This document shows, piece after piece, positions 40,842-49,520 of a stretch of 64,000 nt of DNA. Position numbers and translations under genes: made by a program. The first letter of the stretch is position 1, and every line of letters begins with the position of its first letter. A model generated the notes under the pieces. It was not told where the DNA came from and did no database searches. It was given only the letters and a program-made list of their open reading frames with translations. The stretch lies in contig NZ_KB913029.1 in the NCBI RefSeq assembly GCF_000384115.1, positions 4,873,057-4,937,056 on the forward strand, read 5' to 3'. This stretch comes from Sporichthya polymorpha DSM 43042 (GTDB lineage: Bacteria; Actinomycetota; Actinomycetes; Sporichthyales; Sporichthyaceae).

Positions 40842-41783
40842 TCAGCCTTCCGAGACAACCCGCAAGGCGCGCGCGAGATCGGCTGGATAGTCGCTCGAGA
40901 ACGCGACCCACTCGCCGGTGTCGGGGTGTTCGAACCCCAGCGACACCGCGTGCAACCACTGTCGCTCCAGACCCAGCCGCTCGGCGAGCGTCGGGTCGGC
41001 GCCGTAGGTCAGGTCGCCCGCGCACGGGTGGCGCAGCGCGGACATGTGCACGCGGATCTGATGGGTCCGGCCCGTCTCGAGCTTGATGGTCAGCAGGCTG
41101 GCGGCGCGGAACGCCTCGAGCGTGTCGTAGTGCGTGACGCTCGCCTTGCCGCCGGCGTCCTCGGCGATCACCGCCCACTTCCAGTCGTGCACCGGATGGC
41201 GCCCGATCGGCGCGTCCACGGTGCCCCGCGTCGGGTCGAAGTGACCCTGCACCAGCGCGTGGTAGATCTTCTCGACCGTCCGCTCCTTGAACGCGCGCTT
41301 GAGCAGCGTGTACGCCCGCTCCGACTTCGCCACGACCATCAGGCCGCTGGTGCCGACGTCGAGTCGGTGGACGATGCCGGCGCGCTCCGCGGCGCCGGAC
41401 GTCGAGATCCGGAAGCCCGCGGCGGCCAGGCCTCCGATGACGGTCGGGCCGGTCCAGCCCGGGCTCGGGTGCGCCGCCACGCCGACGGGCTTGTCGACGA
41501 CGACCAGGTGCTCGTCGTCGTGGACGACCTTCATGCCGGGCACCGGCTCGGCGACGATCTCCACCCCGGCCGGTTCGACGGCGGGGAGCTCGACCTCCAG
41601 CCACGCGCCCGCCACCAGGCGGTCGCTCTTCCCCGCGGTCGCGCCGTCCATCCGGACGCACCCCGCGGCCGCGAGCTCGGCCACCCGCGTCCGGGACAGC
41701 CCGAACAGCCGCGCGAGCCCCGCGTCGACCCGCTCCCCGGCCAGGCCGTCGGGCACCGGCAGCGCGCGCAGGTCGGAACTCAC
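40842..41783 (-). CDS. RluA/RluD-family rRNA pseudouridine synthase
   Basis: 313 aa: an N-terminal S4 RNA-binding domain ([19 protein letters not shown]) and a pseudouridine synthase catalytic domain with [11 protein letters not shown], catalytic Asp142. GRTHQIRVH is also present. It modifies uridines in 23S rRNA (RluD sites by homology; exact target not deducible). Gene order lspA-rluD-dnaE is common in actinobacteria. GTG start, 44 bp after lspA. Confidence 0.94.
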   Translation of the reverse strand: MSSDLRALPVPDGLAGERVDAGLARLFGLSRTRVAELAAAGCVRMDGATAGKSDRLVAGAWLEVELPAVEPAGVEIVAEPVPGMKVVHDDEHLVVVDKPVGVAAHPSPGWTGPTVIGGLAAAGFRISTSGAAERAGIVHRLDVGTSGLMVVAKSERAYTLLKRAFKERTVEKIYHALVQGHFDPTRGTVDAPIGRHPVHDWKWAVIAEDAGGKASVTHYDTLEAFRAASLLTIKLETGRTHQIRVHMSALRHPCAGDLTYGADPTLAERLGLERQWLHAVSLGFEHPDTGEWVAFSSDYPADLARALRVVSEG

Positions 41784-41827
41784 GGGGCTCAGTGTGGTCT
41801 ACCGCCCGGCCCGGTCCGCGGACCGGT

Positions 41828-42448
41828 TCAGTACCGGCGGCAGCGCCGGCCGTCGAGCGGGACGTTGCGGCAGGCGAGCGCGACCATCAGGCCGCCGGCG
41901 ACGCAGATCGAGAAATCCGCGACGTTGAAGATCGGCCAGCCCGGGATCTCGACGAAGTCGACGACGTGCCCGGACAGGAACCCCGGTGACCGCGCGATTC
42001 GGTCGGTGAGGTTGCCGAGCGCGCCGCCGAGGAGGAGCCCGAGCGTGAGCGCCCACGGCGTGCTGCCGAGCCGCCGGGAGCTGGTCAGGACGGCCGCGAC
42101 GACGCAGCCGGTGATGACCGTGAACAGCACGGTGAGGTCGACCCCGACCCCGAACGCGGCGCCCGGGTTGCGGATCAGCCGCAGGGAGACGCCGGTGCCG
42201 CCGATCGGCACCGGGTCGTCCTCGGTCAGGAACGCGACGATCGCGATCTTCGTGACGAGGTCGAACAGGTACACGAGCGCCGCGACCCCGCCGAAGAGCG
42301 CGAGGCGGCTCCGACGGATCGCCGCGGGCGGGATGTAGACCGGAGCCGCGTGCCGGGCCCGGGCCGGCGGCGCCGCCGGTTCGGTGACTCTCGGTGACGG
42401 CGCCAGGAGGTCCCGGACCGGGCCGGGATCAAGCGCCGTCTCGGACAT
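41828..42448 (-). CDS. lspA: Lipoprotein signal peptidase II
   Basis: 206-aa membrane aspartyl protease that cleaves prolipoproteins after lipidation. Four hydrophobic segments; the two catalytic aspartates are in GNLTDRI (Asp149) and FNVADFS (Asp178), and RNPGAAFG precedes them. A roughly 45-residue Pro/Ala-rich cytoplasmic N-terminal extension makes it longer than the ~160-aa enterobacterial enzyme, which is usual in actinomycetes. Confidence 0.95.
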   Translation of the reverse strand: MSETALDPGPVRDLLAPSPRVTEPAAPPARARHAAPVYIPPAAIRRSRLALFGGVAALVYLFDLVTKIAIVAFLTEDDPVPIGGTGVSLRLIRNPGAAFGVGVDLTVLFTVITGCVVAAVLTSSRRLGSTPWALTLGLLLGGALGNLTDRIARSPGFLSGHVVDFVEIPGWPIFNVADFSICVAGGLMVALACRNVPLDGRRCRRY

Positions 42449-42603
42449 CGCAGCAGAGTCTCACGCGGAGCACCTGGCCCGAAATGTCCGAATCCTCACG
42501 TTTCGGTAAGGCGACGCTCAGCCGTCCGGAGCGCGGAGCCCCGCCGTTCATCCGCCGTTCATGATCACGAAGAGCAACCGCTAGACGGGGGCGCGCGCCG
42601 CGG

Positions 42604-43722
42604 TCAGTACCGGCGCTCGGCCCGCTGTTTGCAGGCGACGCAGAGCGTCGCCCGCGGGAACGCCTGGAGACGCGCCTTCCCGATGGGGTCGCCGCAGGAC
42701 TCGCACTGGCCGTAGGTGCCGTCGTCGAGGCGCGCGAGGGCCCGCTCGTCCTGCTGGAGCATGTCGAGGGCGTTGTTGACCAGCGACATCTCCTGCTCGC
42801 GCTCGAGCGTCTTGGTGCCGGCATCCGCCTGGTCTTCCCCGGAGCCGTCGCCGTAGTCCCGCAGCAGCGCCTCCCGGTCCGCGTGGGCGACGGCGATCTC
42901 GGCCCGGAGCCGGTCGACGTCCTTCCCGAGCTCGGTCCGGACCTCCTTGAGCTCCTCCGTCGTCCAGGCCGACTCCCCCTCCCGGACCGCGAGCTTGCCG
43001 GTCGGCTGCTTCTTCGCGGCGGGGGTCTTCGCGGGAACCTTCGCGGGAGCCTTCGCGGGGGCCGGAGCGGTCTGCGCCTCCTGCACCGGGGCGGGATTCG
43101 TCGCGGCGGGAGCGGCGACCTGCCGGGCGATCGCCGCGGCCTTGCGCGCGGGAGCCGTCGCCCGCCGGGCCAGGGTCGCCGCGCGAGCGAGCGTGCCGGT
43201 CTTCTGCTCCGGCGCCTTCTTCGCCGGAGCCGCCTTCTTCGCCGGAGCCGCCTTCTTCACCACGGTCTTCTTGGCGGGCGCGGCCTTTTTCACCGGGGCC
43301 GGCTTTTTCACCGGGGCCTTCTTGGCCGTCGCCTTCTTCACCGCCGGCGCCGCCTTTTTCGCGGGCGCCGCCTTTTTCGCGGGCGCCGATTTCTTGGCCG
43401 CGGTCTTCTTCGCGATCGGAGTCGCCGTTTTCGCGGGGGCCTTCTTCGCGGCGGTCTTCTTCGCGGCGGTCTTCGTCGCGGGCGCAGCCTTCGTGGCGGC
43501 CGTCTTCTTGGCGGGCGCAGCCTTCGTGGCGGCCGTCTTCTTCACCGGCGCCGCCTTCGTCGCCGCGGCCTTCTTCGCCGGCGCTGCCTTCTTCACTGGG
43601 GCGGCCTTCACCGGGGCGGACTGTTTCGCGGGCGCAGCTTTCCTCGCGGCCGGGGTCTTCGTCGCCGGCGCGGCTCGCTTCGCCGAGGCCGCCTTCGTTG
43701 CCGGCCCTCCGCTCCTCACCAT
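42604..43722 (-). CDS. TraR/DksA-type C4 zinc-finger protein with long histone H1-like Lys/Ala/Pro tail
   Basis: 372 aa. The C-terminal ~110 residues form a DksA/TraR-like coiled coil and zinc finger (CESCG ... CVACK) ending QRAERRY; residues 1 to ~240 are almost only Ala, Lys, Pro and Thr in KKAAPAK-type repeats resembling histone H1 or the tail of mycobacterial HupB. The tail should be disordered and bind DNA or RNA; the zinc finger may contact RNA polymerase. ATG 43722 has GAAGGG upstream. The 155-bp gap before lspA and the 141-bp gap after the DUF167 gene show no other gene. Confidence 0.9.
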   Translation of the reverse strand: MVRSGGPATKAASAKRAAPATKTPAARKAAPAKQSAPVKAAPVKKAAPAKKAAATKAAPVKKTAATKAAPAKKTAATKAAPATKTAAKKTAAKKAPAKTATPIAKKTAAKKSAPAKKAAPAKKAAPAVKKATAKKAPVKKPAPVKKAAPAKKTVVKKAAPAKKAAPAKKAPEQKTGTLARAATLARRATAPARKAAAIARQVAAPAATNPAPVQEAQTAPAPAKAPAKVPAKTPAAKKQPTGKLAVREGESAWTTEELKEVRTELGKDVDRLRAEIAVAHADREALLRDYGDGSGEDQADAGTKTLEREQEMSLVNNALDMLQQDERALARLDDGTYGQCESCGDPIGKARLQAFPRATLCVACKQRAERRY

Positions 43723-43863
43723 TGCGGACCCTTCTCGTCCGTCACCAGGCCGTGAACACGATCCGTAGCCAGGCGATCACCGACCGTTGGCTGACGGTTC
43801 GTCACGGTGCGGGCCCACCGTACCGACCGGACACGCCGGAAGTTCGAACCCCCGCCCCGAAGA

Positions 43864-44142
43864 TCAGGGCGCGTCGCGGAGGCGCTCCAGGGCGGCCGTC
43901 AGGGTCTGTTCGTCGCCCTCGACGGCGACGACCTTGTCGCGGCTCGTCGTGCCGCTGACCAGGCGAATCTCGCGCCGCGGGACCCCGAGCGCCCGGGCGA
44001 GGGCTCTCAGCGCGGCCTCCGTCGCGCGGCCGTCGACGGCCCGCTCGCTGACCTTCACGACCAGCGACTCCCCGTGCGTGCCCCCGACGCCGGCCCGGGA
44101 GGACCCCGGCCGGACGCGGATCGCCACCCGCAGCTCGGTCAC
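43864..44142 (-). CDS. DUF167/YggU family protein
   Basis: 92-aa small protein of the YggU family (function unknown, alpha/beta fold). Motifs: RVRPGSSRAGVGG near the N terminus and ALGVPRREIRLVSGTTSRDK near the C terminus. GTG 44142 is chosen because it begins the conserved fold (TELRVAIRVRPGSS); the open frame upstream enters the ileS leader region and is not conserved-looking. Divergent from ileS. Confidence 0.9.
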   Translation of the reverse strand: MTELRVAIRVRPGSSRAGVGGTHGESLVVKVSERAVDGRATEAALRALARALGVPRREIRLVSGTTSRDKVVAVEGDEQTLTAALERLRDAP

Positions 44143-44237
44143 GCCGGAAGTCTGCCGCGTCCCCCGGTCGTGTCCGCCGGTAGGCTGAGCGGTCTGCACG
44201 AGGCGTCGATGGGGACAGCGCCGCCCGTACGCAGCCG

Positions 44238-44489
44238 ATGAGCGATCCGGGGACGGTGCGAGCCCGGACGGTGTGCGCGGGCGTGAGATCACCCCGGAGT
44301 TGCCGGAAGAAACGGCGTTCTGCGTCCGCAGCGCGCCGCGTAGACCCGGTGGTGCAGGCCCACGAGAGGGTCGCGCTCGTCTCCTTCGGGAGGCAGCCGC
44401 GGCCAAGGAGGGTGGTACCGCGGGGTCCCCGGCGTCCGGGGCGCTCGTCCCTCCGGCGTCGCATCGTCAACGTCCGGAGGAAGTTCCCG
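44238..44489 (+). promoter_or_regulatory. T-box riboswitch leader of ileS (translational type)
   Basis: The hallmark T-box AGGAGGGTGGTACCGCGG is at 44406-44423; its UGGU can pair with uncharged tRNA-Ile ACCA. A compact stem I region carries a candidate specifier AUC (44288-44290, context GTGAGATCACC), an isoleucine codon. Downstream, CTCCGG (44451-44456) can pair with CCGGAG (44474-44479), hiding the ileS Shine-Dalgarno GGAGGAA (44476-44482). Uncharged tRNA would free it, so control is translational as in other actinobacterial ileS T-boxes. The region 44,143-44,237 should hold the divergent promoters; none was clear. Confidence 0.88.
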
Positions 44490-47400
44490 GTGAGCCAGTA
44501 CCGCGCCGTGCCGCCCCAGGTGGACCTGCCCGCGCTCGAACGCGAGGTCCTCGCGTTCTGGGCCGACGCCAAGGTCTTCGAGCGCACCATCGACGCCACG
44601 GCCGAGGGCCCTCTGTGGGTCTTCTACGAGGGCCCGCCGACCGCCAACGGCATGCCGGGCACCCACCACGTCGAGGCGCGCGTCTTCAAGGACGTCTTCC
44701 CGCGCTTCAAGACGATGAAGGGCTACCACGTCCCCCGCAAGGCGGGCTGGGACTGCCACGGCCTCCCGGTCGAGCTCGCGGTCGAGAAGGAACTCGGGTT
44801 CTCGGGCAAGGGCGACATCGAGGCCTACGGCGTCGCGGAGTTCAACGCGCGCTGCCGCGAGTCCGTGCACCGCCACGTCGACGCCTTCGCGCAGATGACC
44901 GAGCGCATGGGCTACTGGGTCGACCTGTCCTCGGCGTACTGGACGATGGACCGCGCCTACATCGAGAGCGTCTGGTGGAGCCTGGCGAAGATCTTCGACG
45001 ACGGCCGCCTGGTCCAGGACCACCGCGTCGCGCCGTACTGTCCGCGCTGCGGCACGGGCCTGTCCGACCACGAACTGGCGCAGGGCTACGAGACCGTCGT
45101 CGACCCGTCGGTCTACGTGCGCTTCCCGTTGACCTCCGGCCCGCACGCCGGCGCCGCGGACCTCCTGGTCTGGACGACCACTCCGTGGACGCTGGTGTCC
45201 AACACCGCGGTCGCGGCCCGCGCCGACGTCACCTACGTGCTGGCCCGGCCGGCGGACGGCTCGACGCCCGTCGTCGTCGCGGAGCCGCTGGTCACCGATG
45301 CCCTCGGCGAGGGCGCCGAGGTACTCGCGTCGTTCCCCGGCGCCGAGATGGAGCGCTGGCACTACACGCGCCCCTTCGAGCTGATCGCGTTCCCGGACGG
45401 CGCCGACACCCACTACGTCGTGCTCGACGACTACGTCACCACCGAGGACGGCACCGGCCTGGTCCACCAGGCGCCGGCGTTCGGCGCCGACGACCTCCGG
45501 GTCTGCAAGGCCTACGGGCTGCCGGTGGTCAACCCGATCACCTCCGACGGGCACTTCTCGGCGGACGTCCCGCTCGTCGGCGGCCAGTTCTTCAAGAAGG
45601 CCGACGAGGACCTGGTGACGGACCTGCAGAGCCGCGGTGTGCTGTTTCAGCACGTCGCGTACGAGCACGCGTACCCGCACTGCTGGCGCTGCCACACGGC
45701 GCTCATCTACTACGCGCAGCCGTCCTGGTACATCCGCACCACCGAGGTGAAGGACGAACTGCTCCGCGAGAACGAGCGGACGAACTGGTACCCCGACACC
45801 ATCAAGCACGGCCGCTACGGCGACTGGCTGAACAACAACATCGACTGGGCCCTGTCCCGCAACCGCTACTGGGGCACGCCGCTGCCGATCTGGCGCTGCG
45901 AGGAGGGCCACCTGCGCGCCGTCGCCTCGATGGCGCAGCTCGGCGAGCTCGCCGGGCGCGACCTGTCCGACGTCGACCCGCACCGGCCGTACATCGACGA
46001 GGTGACCTTCGCCTGCGAGACCTGCGGGCAGGAGGCCCGCCGCGTCCCCGAGGTGATCGACGCCTGGTACGACTCGGGCTCGATGCCGTTCGCGCAGTGG
46101 GGCTACCCGCACACCGGGCGCGAGGAGTTCGAGAAGGCCTACCCGGCGCAGTTCATCTGCGAGGCGATCGACCAGACCCGCGGCTGGTTCTACACGCTGA
46201 TGGCGGTCGGAACGCTGGTCTTCGACCGGTCCTCGTACGAGAACGTGCTCTGCCTCGGGCACATCCTCGCCGAGGACGGCCGGAAGATGTCCAAGCACCT
46301 CGGCAACATCCTCGAGCCGATGCCGCTGATGGACCAGCACGGCGCGGACGCCCTGCGCTGGTTCATGGCCTGCTCGGGCTCGCCGTGGTCGGCCCGGCGC
46401 GTGGGCCACAACGTCCTGCAGGAGATCGTCCGCAAGTCGCTGCTGACGTACTGGAACACCGTCGCCTTCCAGTCGCTCTACGCCCGCACGGCGGGCTTCG
46501 AGCCGGGCGTCACGCCCGCTCCCCCGGTCGCCGAGCGGCCGGCGCTGGACCGGTGGGCGATCTCCGAGGCCCACCGCCTCGCCCAGGCGGTCGACGCCGC
46601 GCTGGAGGACTTCGACACCCAGAAGGCCGGGCGGCTGCTCGCGGCCTACGTCGACGACCTCTCGAACTGGTACGTGCGGCGCAACCGCCGCCGGTTCTGG
46701 GCGGGCGACCCGGCCGCGCTCGCGACCCTGCACGAGTGCCTGTACGTCGTGACGCTGCTGATGGCCCCGATCACCCCGTTCATCACCGAGCGGGTCTGGC
46801 AGGACCTGTTCCGCGTCACCGGCCCCGAGCTGCCGGACTCGGTGCACCTCGCGACGTGGCCGGTGGTCGACGACGCGCTGATCGACGACGACCTCGCGGC
46901 CCAGGTGGCCCTCGCGCGACGCCTGGTCGAGCTCGGGCGCGCGGCGCGGGCCGACAGCGGGGTGAAGACCCGTCAGCCGCTCTCGCGGGCCCTGGTGGGC
47001 GCGCACGGCTGGTCGACGCTCTCCGACGACCTGCGCACCCAGATCGCCGAGGAGTTGAACGTCACCCGGTTGGAGTCGCTCGCGGACGCCGGCGGCGACC
47101 TCGTCGACTACTCGGCGAAGGCCAACTTCCGCGCGCTCGGCAAGCGGTTCGGCAAGGGCACCCAACCGGTCGCGGCCGCGATCGCCGCGGCGGACCCGGT
47201 GGCGCTGGCCGCGGACCTGCGGGCGGGCCGCCCGGCGACGATCGTCGTCGAGGGGCAGGAGATCACCGTCGACGCGGACGAGGTCGTCATCACCGAGACG
47301 CCCCGCGAGGGCTGGTCGGTGGCCCGCGAGGGCGAGACCGTCGCGCTCGACCTGACGATCACGCCGGAGCTCCGCCGGGCCGGCCTGGCCCGCGAGGCCG

Positions 47401-47636
47401 TCCGCGTCATCCAGGAGGCCCGCAAGACCTCCGGCCTGGAGGTCGCCGACCGGATCGCCCTGGAGTGGCACGCGACCGGCGAGGAGGCTGTCGCGGCCCT
47501 GCGCGAGCACGCGGACCTGGTCGCCGGCGAGGTCCTCGCGACCTCCGTCGCCGAGCTGACCGAGGCCCCGTCCGGCGACGGGGTCACCAGCACCGACGCC
47601 GAGCTCGGCCTGACCTTCCGGATCGCCAAGGCCTGA
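44490..47636 (+). CDS. ileS: Isoleucyl-tRNA synthetase, type 2 (eukaryote-like)
   Basis: 1,048-aa class I synthetase. The HIGH motif reads GTHH (residues 57-60, context PPTANGMPGTHH) and the second is KMSKH (599-603); these variants, with the WVFYEGPPTANG lead-in, mark the eukaryote-like IleS2 group, members of which are intrinsically resistant to mupirocin. The CP1 editing domain is present (WTTTPWTLVSNTAV). GTG 44490 sits 7 nt after GGAGGAA, inside the T-box sequestrator; the frame is open further upstream but that is structured leader. Confidence 0.96.
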   Translation: MSQYRAVPPQVDLPALEREVLAFWADAKVFERTIDATAEGPLWVFYEGPPTANGMPGTHHVEARVFKDVFPRFKTMKGYHVPRKAGWDCHGLPVELAVEKELGFSGKGDIEAYGVAEFNARCRESVHRHVDAFAQMTERMGYWVDLSSAYWTMDRAYIESVWWSLAKIFDDGRLVQDHRVAPYCPRCGTGLSDHELAQGYETVVDPSVYVRFPLTSGPHAGAADLLVWTTTPWTLVSNTAVAARADVTYVLARPADGSTPVVVAEPLVTDALGEGAEVLASFPGAEMERWHYTRPFELIAFPDGADTHYVVLDDYVTTEDGTGLVHQAPAFGADDLRVCKAYGLPVVNPITSDGHFSADVPLVGGQFFKKADEDLVTDLQSRGVLFQHVAYEHAYPHCWRCHTALIYYAQPSWYIRTTEVKDELLRENERTNWYPDTIKHGRYGDWLNNNIDWALSRNRYWGTPLPIWRCEEGHLRAVASMAQLGELAGRDLSDVDPHRPYIDEVTFACETCGQEARRVPEVIDAWYDSGSMPFAQWGYPHTGREEFEKAYPAQFICEAIDQTRGWFYTLMAVGTLVFDRSSYENVLCLGHILAEDGRKMSKHLGNILEPMPLMDQHGADALRWFMACSGSPWSARRVGHNVLQEIVRKSLLTYWNTVAFQSLYARTAGFEPGVTPAPPVAERPALDRWAISEAHRLAQAVDAALEDFDTQKAGRLLAAYVDDLSNWYVRRNRRRFWAGDPAALATLHECLYVVTLLMAPITPFITERVWQDLFRVTGPELPDSVHLATWPVVDDALIDDDLAAQVALARRLVELGRAARADSGVKTRQPLSRALVGAHGWSTLSDDLRTQIAEELNVTRLESLADAGGDLVDYSAKANFRALGKRFGKGTQPVAAAIAAADPVALAADLRAGRPATIVVEGQEITVDADEVVITETPREGWSVAREGETVALDLTITPELRRAGLAREAVRVIQEARKTSGLEVADRIALEWHATGEEAVAALREHADLVAGEVLATSVAELTEAPSGDGVTSTDAELGLTFRIAKA

Positions 47637-47637
47637 C

Positions 47638-47721
47638 CCCGCGGGATGACGTCCCGCACGGGGTGCCTGTCAGCCCTCGTGCCGGCTGACACCCCGGGCG
47701 CCCGGGACGTCATCCCGCGGG
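47638..47721. repeat. 84-bp nested palindrome downstream of ileS
   Basis: Perfect 19-bp outer arms: CCCGCGGGATGACGTCCCG (47638-47656) and its complement (47703-47721). Inside is a second hairpin, GGGG-tgcc-TGTCAGCC / GGCTGACA-CCCC (47660-47695). Each outer arm is itself palindromic (GCGGGA-tgacg-TCCCGC), so alternative folds are possible. It starts 1 bp after the ileS stop and precedes a separate conventional terminator. Confidence 0.9.
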
Positions 47722-47750
47722 TGATGCCGGAGCGGACGAGCGCAGACGCG

Positions 47751-47784
47751 AAGGAGCCCGGCCCTGGTGGGCCGGGCTCCTTCG
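47751..47784. terminator. Bidirectional intrinsic terminator between ileS and wag31
   Basis: AAGGAGCCCGGCCC-tggt-GGGCCGGGCTCCTT: 14-bp perfect GC stem with 4-nt loop, flanked by short A/T tracts on both sides. It serves the convergent ileS (+) and wag31 (-) transcripts. Confidence 0.88.
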
Positions 47785-47814
47785 ACGTCGACTAGCGAGG
47801 TCGTACGGGGGTGA

Positions 47815-48546
47815 TCAGCCCTCGTCCTCGTCGATCAGGAAACCGCGCATCGGCTGACGCGGCGTGGTCGCCGCGGGCCGGGCGGCCGCCGATCGGGGGC
47901 CGTTCGAGAGGTTCTCGCCCTCGGCGCTGTTCTCCAGCTGCCGGAGCTGCCCCTCGAGGAAGCTCTTGAGGCGGCTGCGGTACTCGCGCTCGAACTGACG
48001 GAGCTGGTCGAGCTGGGTCTCCAGCGCAGTGCGCTGCGTCTCCAGGACGCCGATGATCGAACGGTGCTTGTCCTGGGCGTCACGCTCCAGGGCGTCGGCC
48101 TTGGAGCGCGCCTCGCGCTCGATGGCCTCCGCGCGCTGCCGCGCGTCACCGACGATCTTGTTCGCCTCCGTCCGGGCCTCCGCGATGGCCTGGTCAGCGG
48201 TCTGCTGAGCCAGGGCCAGCACGCGCGCCGCGCTGTCCGAGGAGCTGGCCTCGGCGGCCGGCGCCGGCGGGGGCGGCGGAGCGGGAGCGGGCTTCGGGGG
48301 CTCGGGCGCGGGCTCCGGCGCCTTGACGACGGGCTGGGGCGCGGTCGTGGAAGCGGCCGGTGCCGCCGACGCGGCCCGGGTGGCGGCGGCGAGCTTGGCT
48401 CGTAGCTCGTCGTTCTCCCGGATCAAGCGTCGAAGCTCGGTCTCGACCTCGTCGAGGAAGGCGTCAACCTCATCCTCGTCGTAGCCCTCGCGCAGACGGA
48501 CGGTCGTGAACTGCTTGTTCCGCACGTCCTCGGGGGTCAGCGGCAT
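47815..48546 (-). CDS. wag31: DivIVA/Wag31 polar growth scaffold
   Basis: 243 aa. N-terminal DivIVA lipid-binding domain (MPLTPEDVRNKQFTTVRLRE, then GYDEDEVDAFLDEVE), a Pro/Ala-rich linker (~residues 70-105), then a long coiled coil rich in Ala/Glu/Arg and an acidic tail. In actinobacteria it marks cell poles and directs tip growth and peptidoglycan synthesis. It ends the dcw cluster, as in mycobacteria and streptomycetes. Confidence 0.95.
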   Translation of the reverse strand: MPLTPEDVRNKQFTTVRLREGYDEDEVDAFLDEVETELRRLIRENDELRAKLAAATRAASAAPAASTTAPQPVVKAPEPAPEPPKPAPAPPPPPAPAAEASSSDSAARVLALAQQTADQAIAEARTEANKIVGDARQRAEAIEREARSKADALERDAQDKHRSIIGVLETQRTALETQLDQLRQFEREYRSRLKSFLEGQLRQLENSAEGENLSNGPRSAAARPAATTPRQPMRGFLIDEDEG

Positions 48547-48594
48547 CCTGTCACCTCAGAGTGATCGTCGACGTTCGGGATAGACCGTACCGCG

Positions 48595-48879
48595 TCACGC
48601 TTGCTGCACGAGTGACAGCCCGATGGTGACGATGACAAATAACACAAGGAAGGATAGGTCAAGTGACACCCCTCCCAAACGTAACGGCGGAATGAACCGC
48701 CTCAAGAACTTCAGCGGCGGATCGGTCACGGAGTAAATCACCTCGAGCACCACCACCACTGCGCCCTTCGGTTCGTACGACCTGGCGAAGAGGAAGACGT
48801 ACTCCATCACCAGGCGTGCGACCAGAAGGATGAGAAAAGCAAACAGGACGAAGTACACGACCTGCGCCACTGGACTCAC
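48595..48879 (-). CDS. YggT family membrane protein
   Basis: 94 aa with two hydrophobic stretches (about residues 6-32 and 74-92) and the YggT motif DPPLKFLRRFIPP between them. Found between sepF and divIVA in most actinobacteria; its role is unclear, possibly in division or osmotic response. GTG start 48879. Confidence 0.92.
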   Translation of the reverse strand: MSPVAQVVYFVLFAFLILLVARLVMEYVFLFARSYEPKGAVVVVLEVIYSVTDPPLKFLRRFIPPLRLGGVSLDLSFLVLFVIVTIGLSLVQQA

Positions 48880-48944
48880 CGCAGGTCACCGCCCCTTCGA
48901 AGATTCTTACGCAGAGTAACGAGGGCGACCTTATCGGACGCCAC

Positions 48945-49454
48945 TCAGCTCTGGTTGAAGAAGCCACCGGAAGCGATGCGGGCCTTGTCCTCGGCACTCA
49001 CATCGACGTTCGCGGGAGAGAGCAGAAACACTTTCTGCGTCACCCGTTCGATGGCCCCGTGGCACCCGAACACGAGTCCCGCGGCGAAGTCCACGAGGCG
49101 CTTCGCGTCCGTGTCGTCCATCTCCGTGAGATTCATGATGACCGGAACGCCCTGACGAAACTCCTCGCCGATCTGGCGGGCCTCGTTGTACGTCCGCGGG
49201 TGCAGCGTGATGATGCGGTACGGGTCCGCGACGACCGGCGACGGTGCCGGAGTCGGCGCGGCGGCAGGGGCCGGGATCCGGCGCTGCGGAACCCGCACAT
49301 CCGTGCGCGCGACCGGCTCCATCGGCTGTCGCGTGGCCGGCTGCGGGCGCTCGTAGCGGCGCTCCTCCTCGACGTGGTCGTCGTAGTACTCGTCGCGCTC
49401 GTCGTCCTCGACCAGCCCGAGATAGACGCCCATCTTGCGCATCGCGCCGGCCAT
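48945..49454 (-). CDS. sepF: Cell division protein SepF
   Basis: 169-aa FtsZ-membrane tether. The N-terminal amphipathic helix ([19 protein letters not shown]) is the standard actinobacterial start, so ATG 49454 is used rather than the ATG 12 codons upstream; GGAAGG lies about 10 nt before it. An acidic/Pro-rich linker leads to the SepF core ([22 protein letters not shown], motif residues; [29 protein letters not shown]). Confidence 0.95.
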   Translation of the reverse strand: MAGAMRKMGVYLGLVEDDERDEYYDDHVEEERRYERPQPATRQPMEPVARTDVRVPQRRIPAPAAAPTPAPSPVVADPYRIITLHPRTYNEARQIGEEFRQGVPVIMNLTEMDDTDAKRLVDFAAGLVFGCHGAIERVTQKVFLLSPANVDVSAEDKARIASGGFFNQS

Positions 49455-49520
49455 TGAAGCCTGCCTTCCGGAGTGCGTCTGCACAGCCACTAGAGAAGCA
49501 ATTCCCCTTGTTCAATGAGG

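Noticed and set aside
43838-43862. GTTCGAACCCCC resembling a tRNA T-loop
   Set aside because: No matching T-stem, anticodon arm or acceptor stem can be built around it; no tRNA.
44238-44489. Upstream extension of the ileS reading frame by 84 codons
   Set aside because: The stretch is the structured T-box leader with an SD directly before GTG 44490; coding there would contradict the riboswitch.
49455-49490. Longer SepF start at 49490
   Set aside because: Actinobacterial SepF begins with the amphipathic MAGAMRKM helix; the ATG at 49454 has its own SD.
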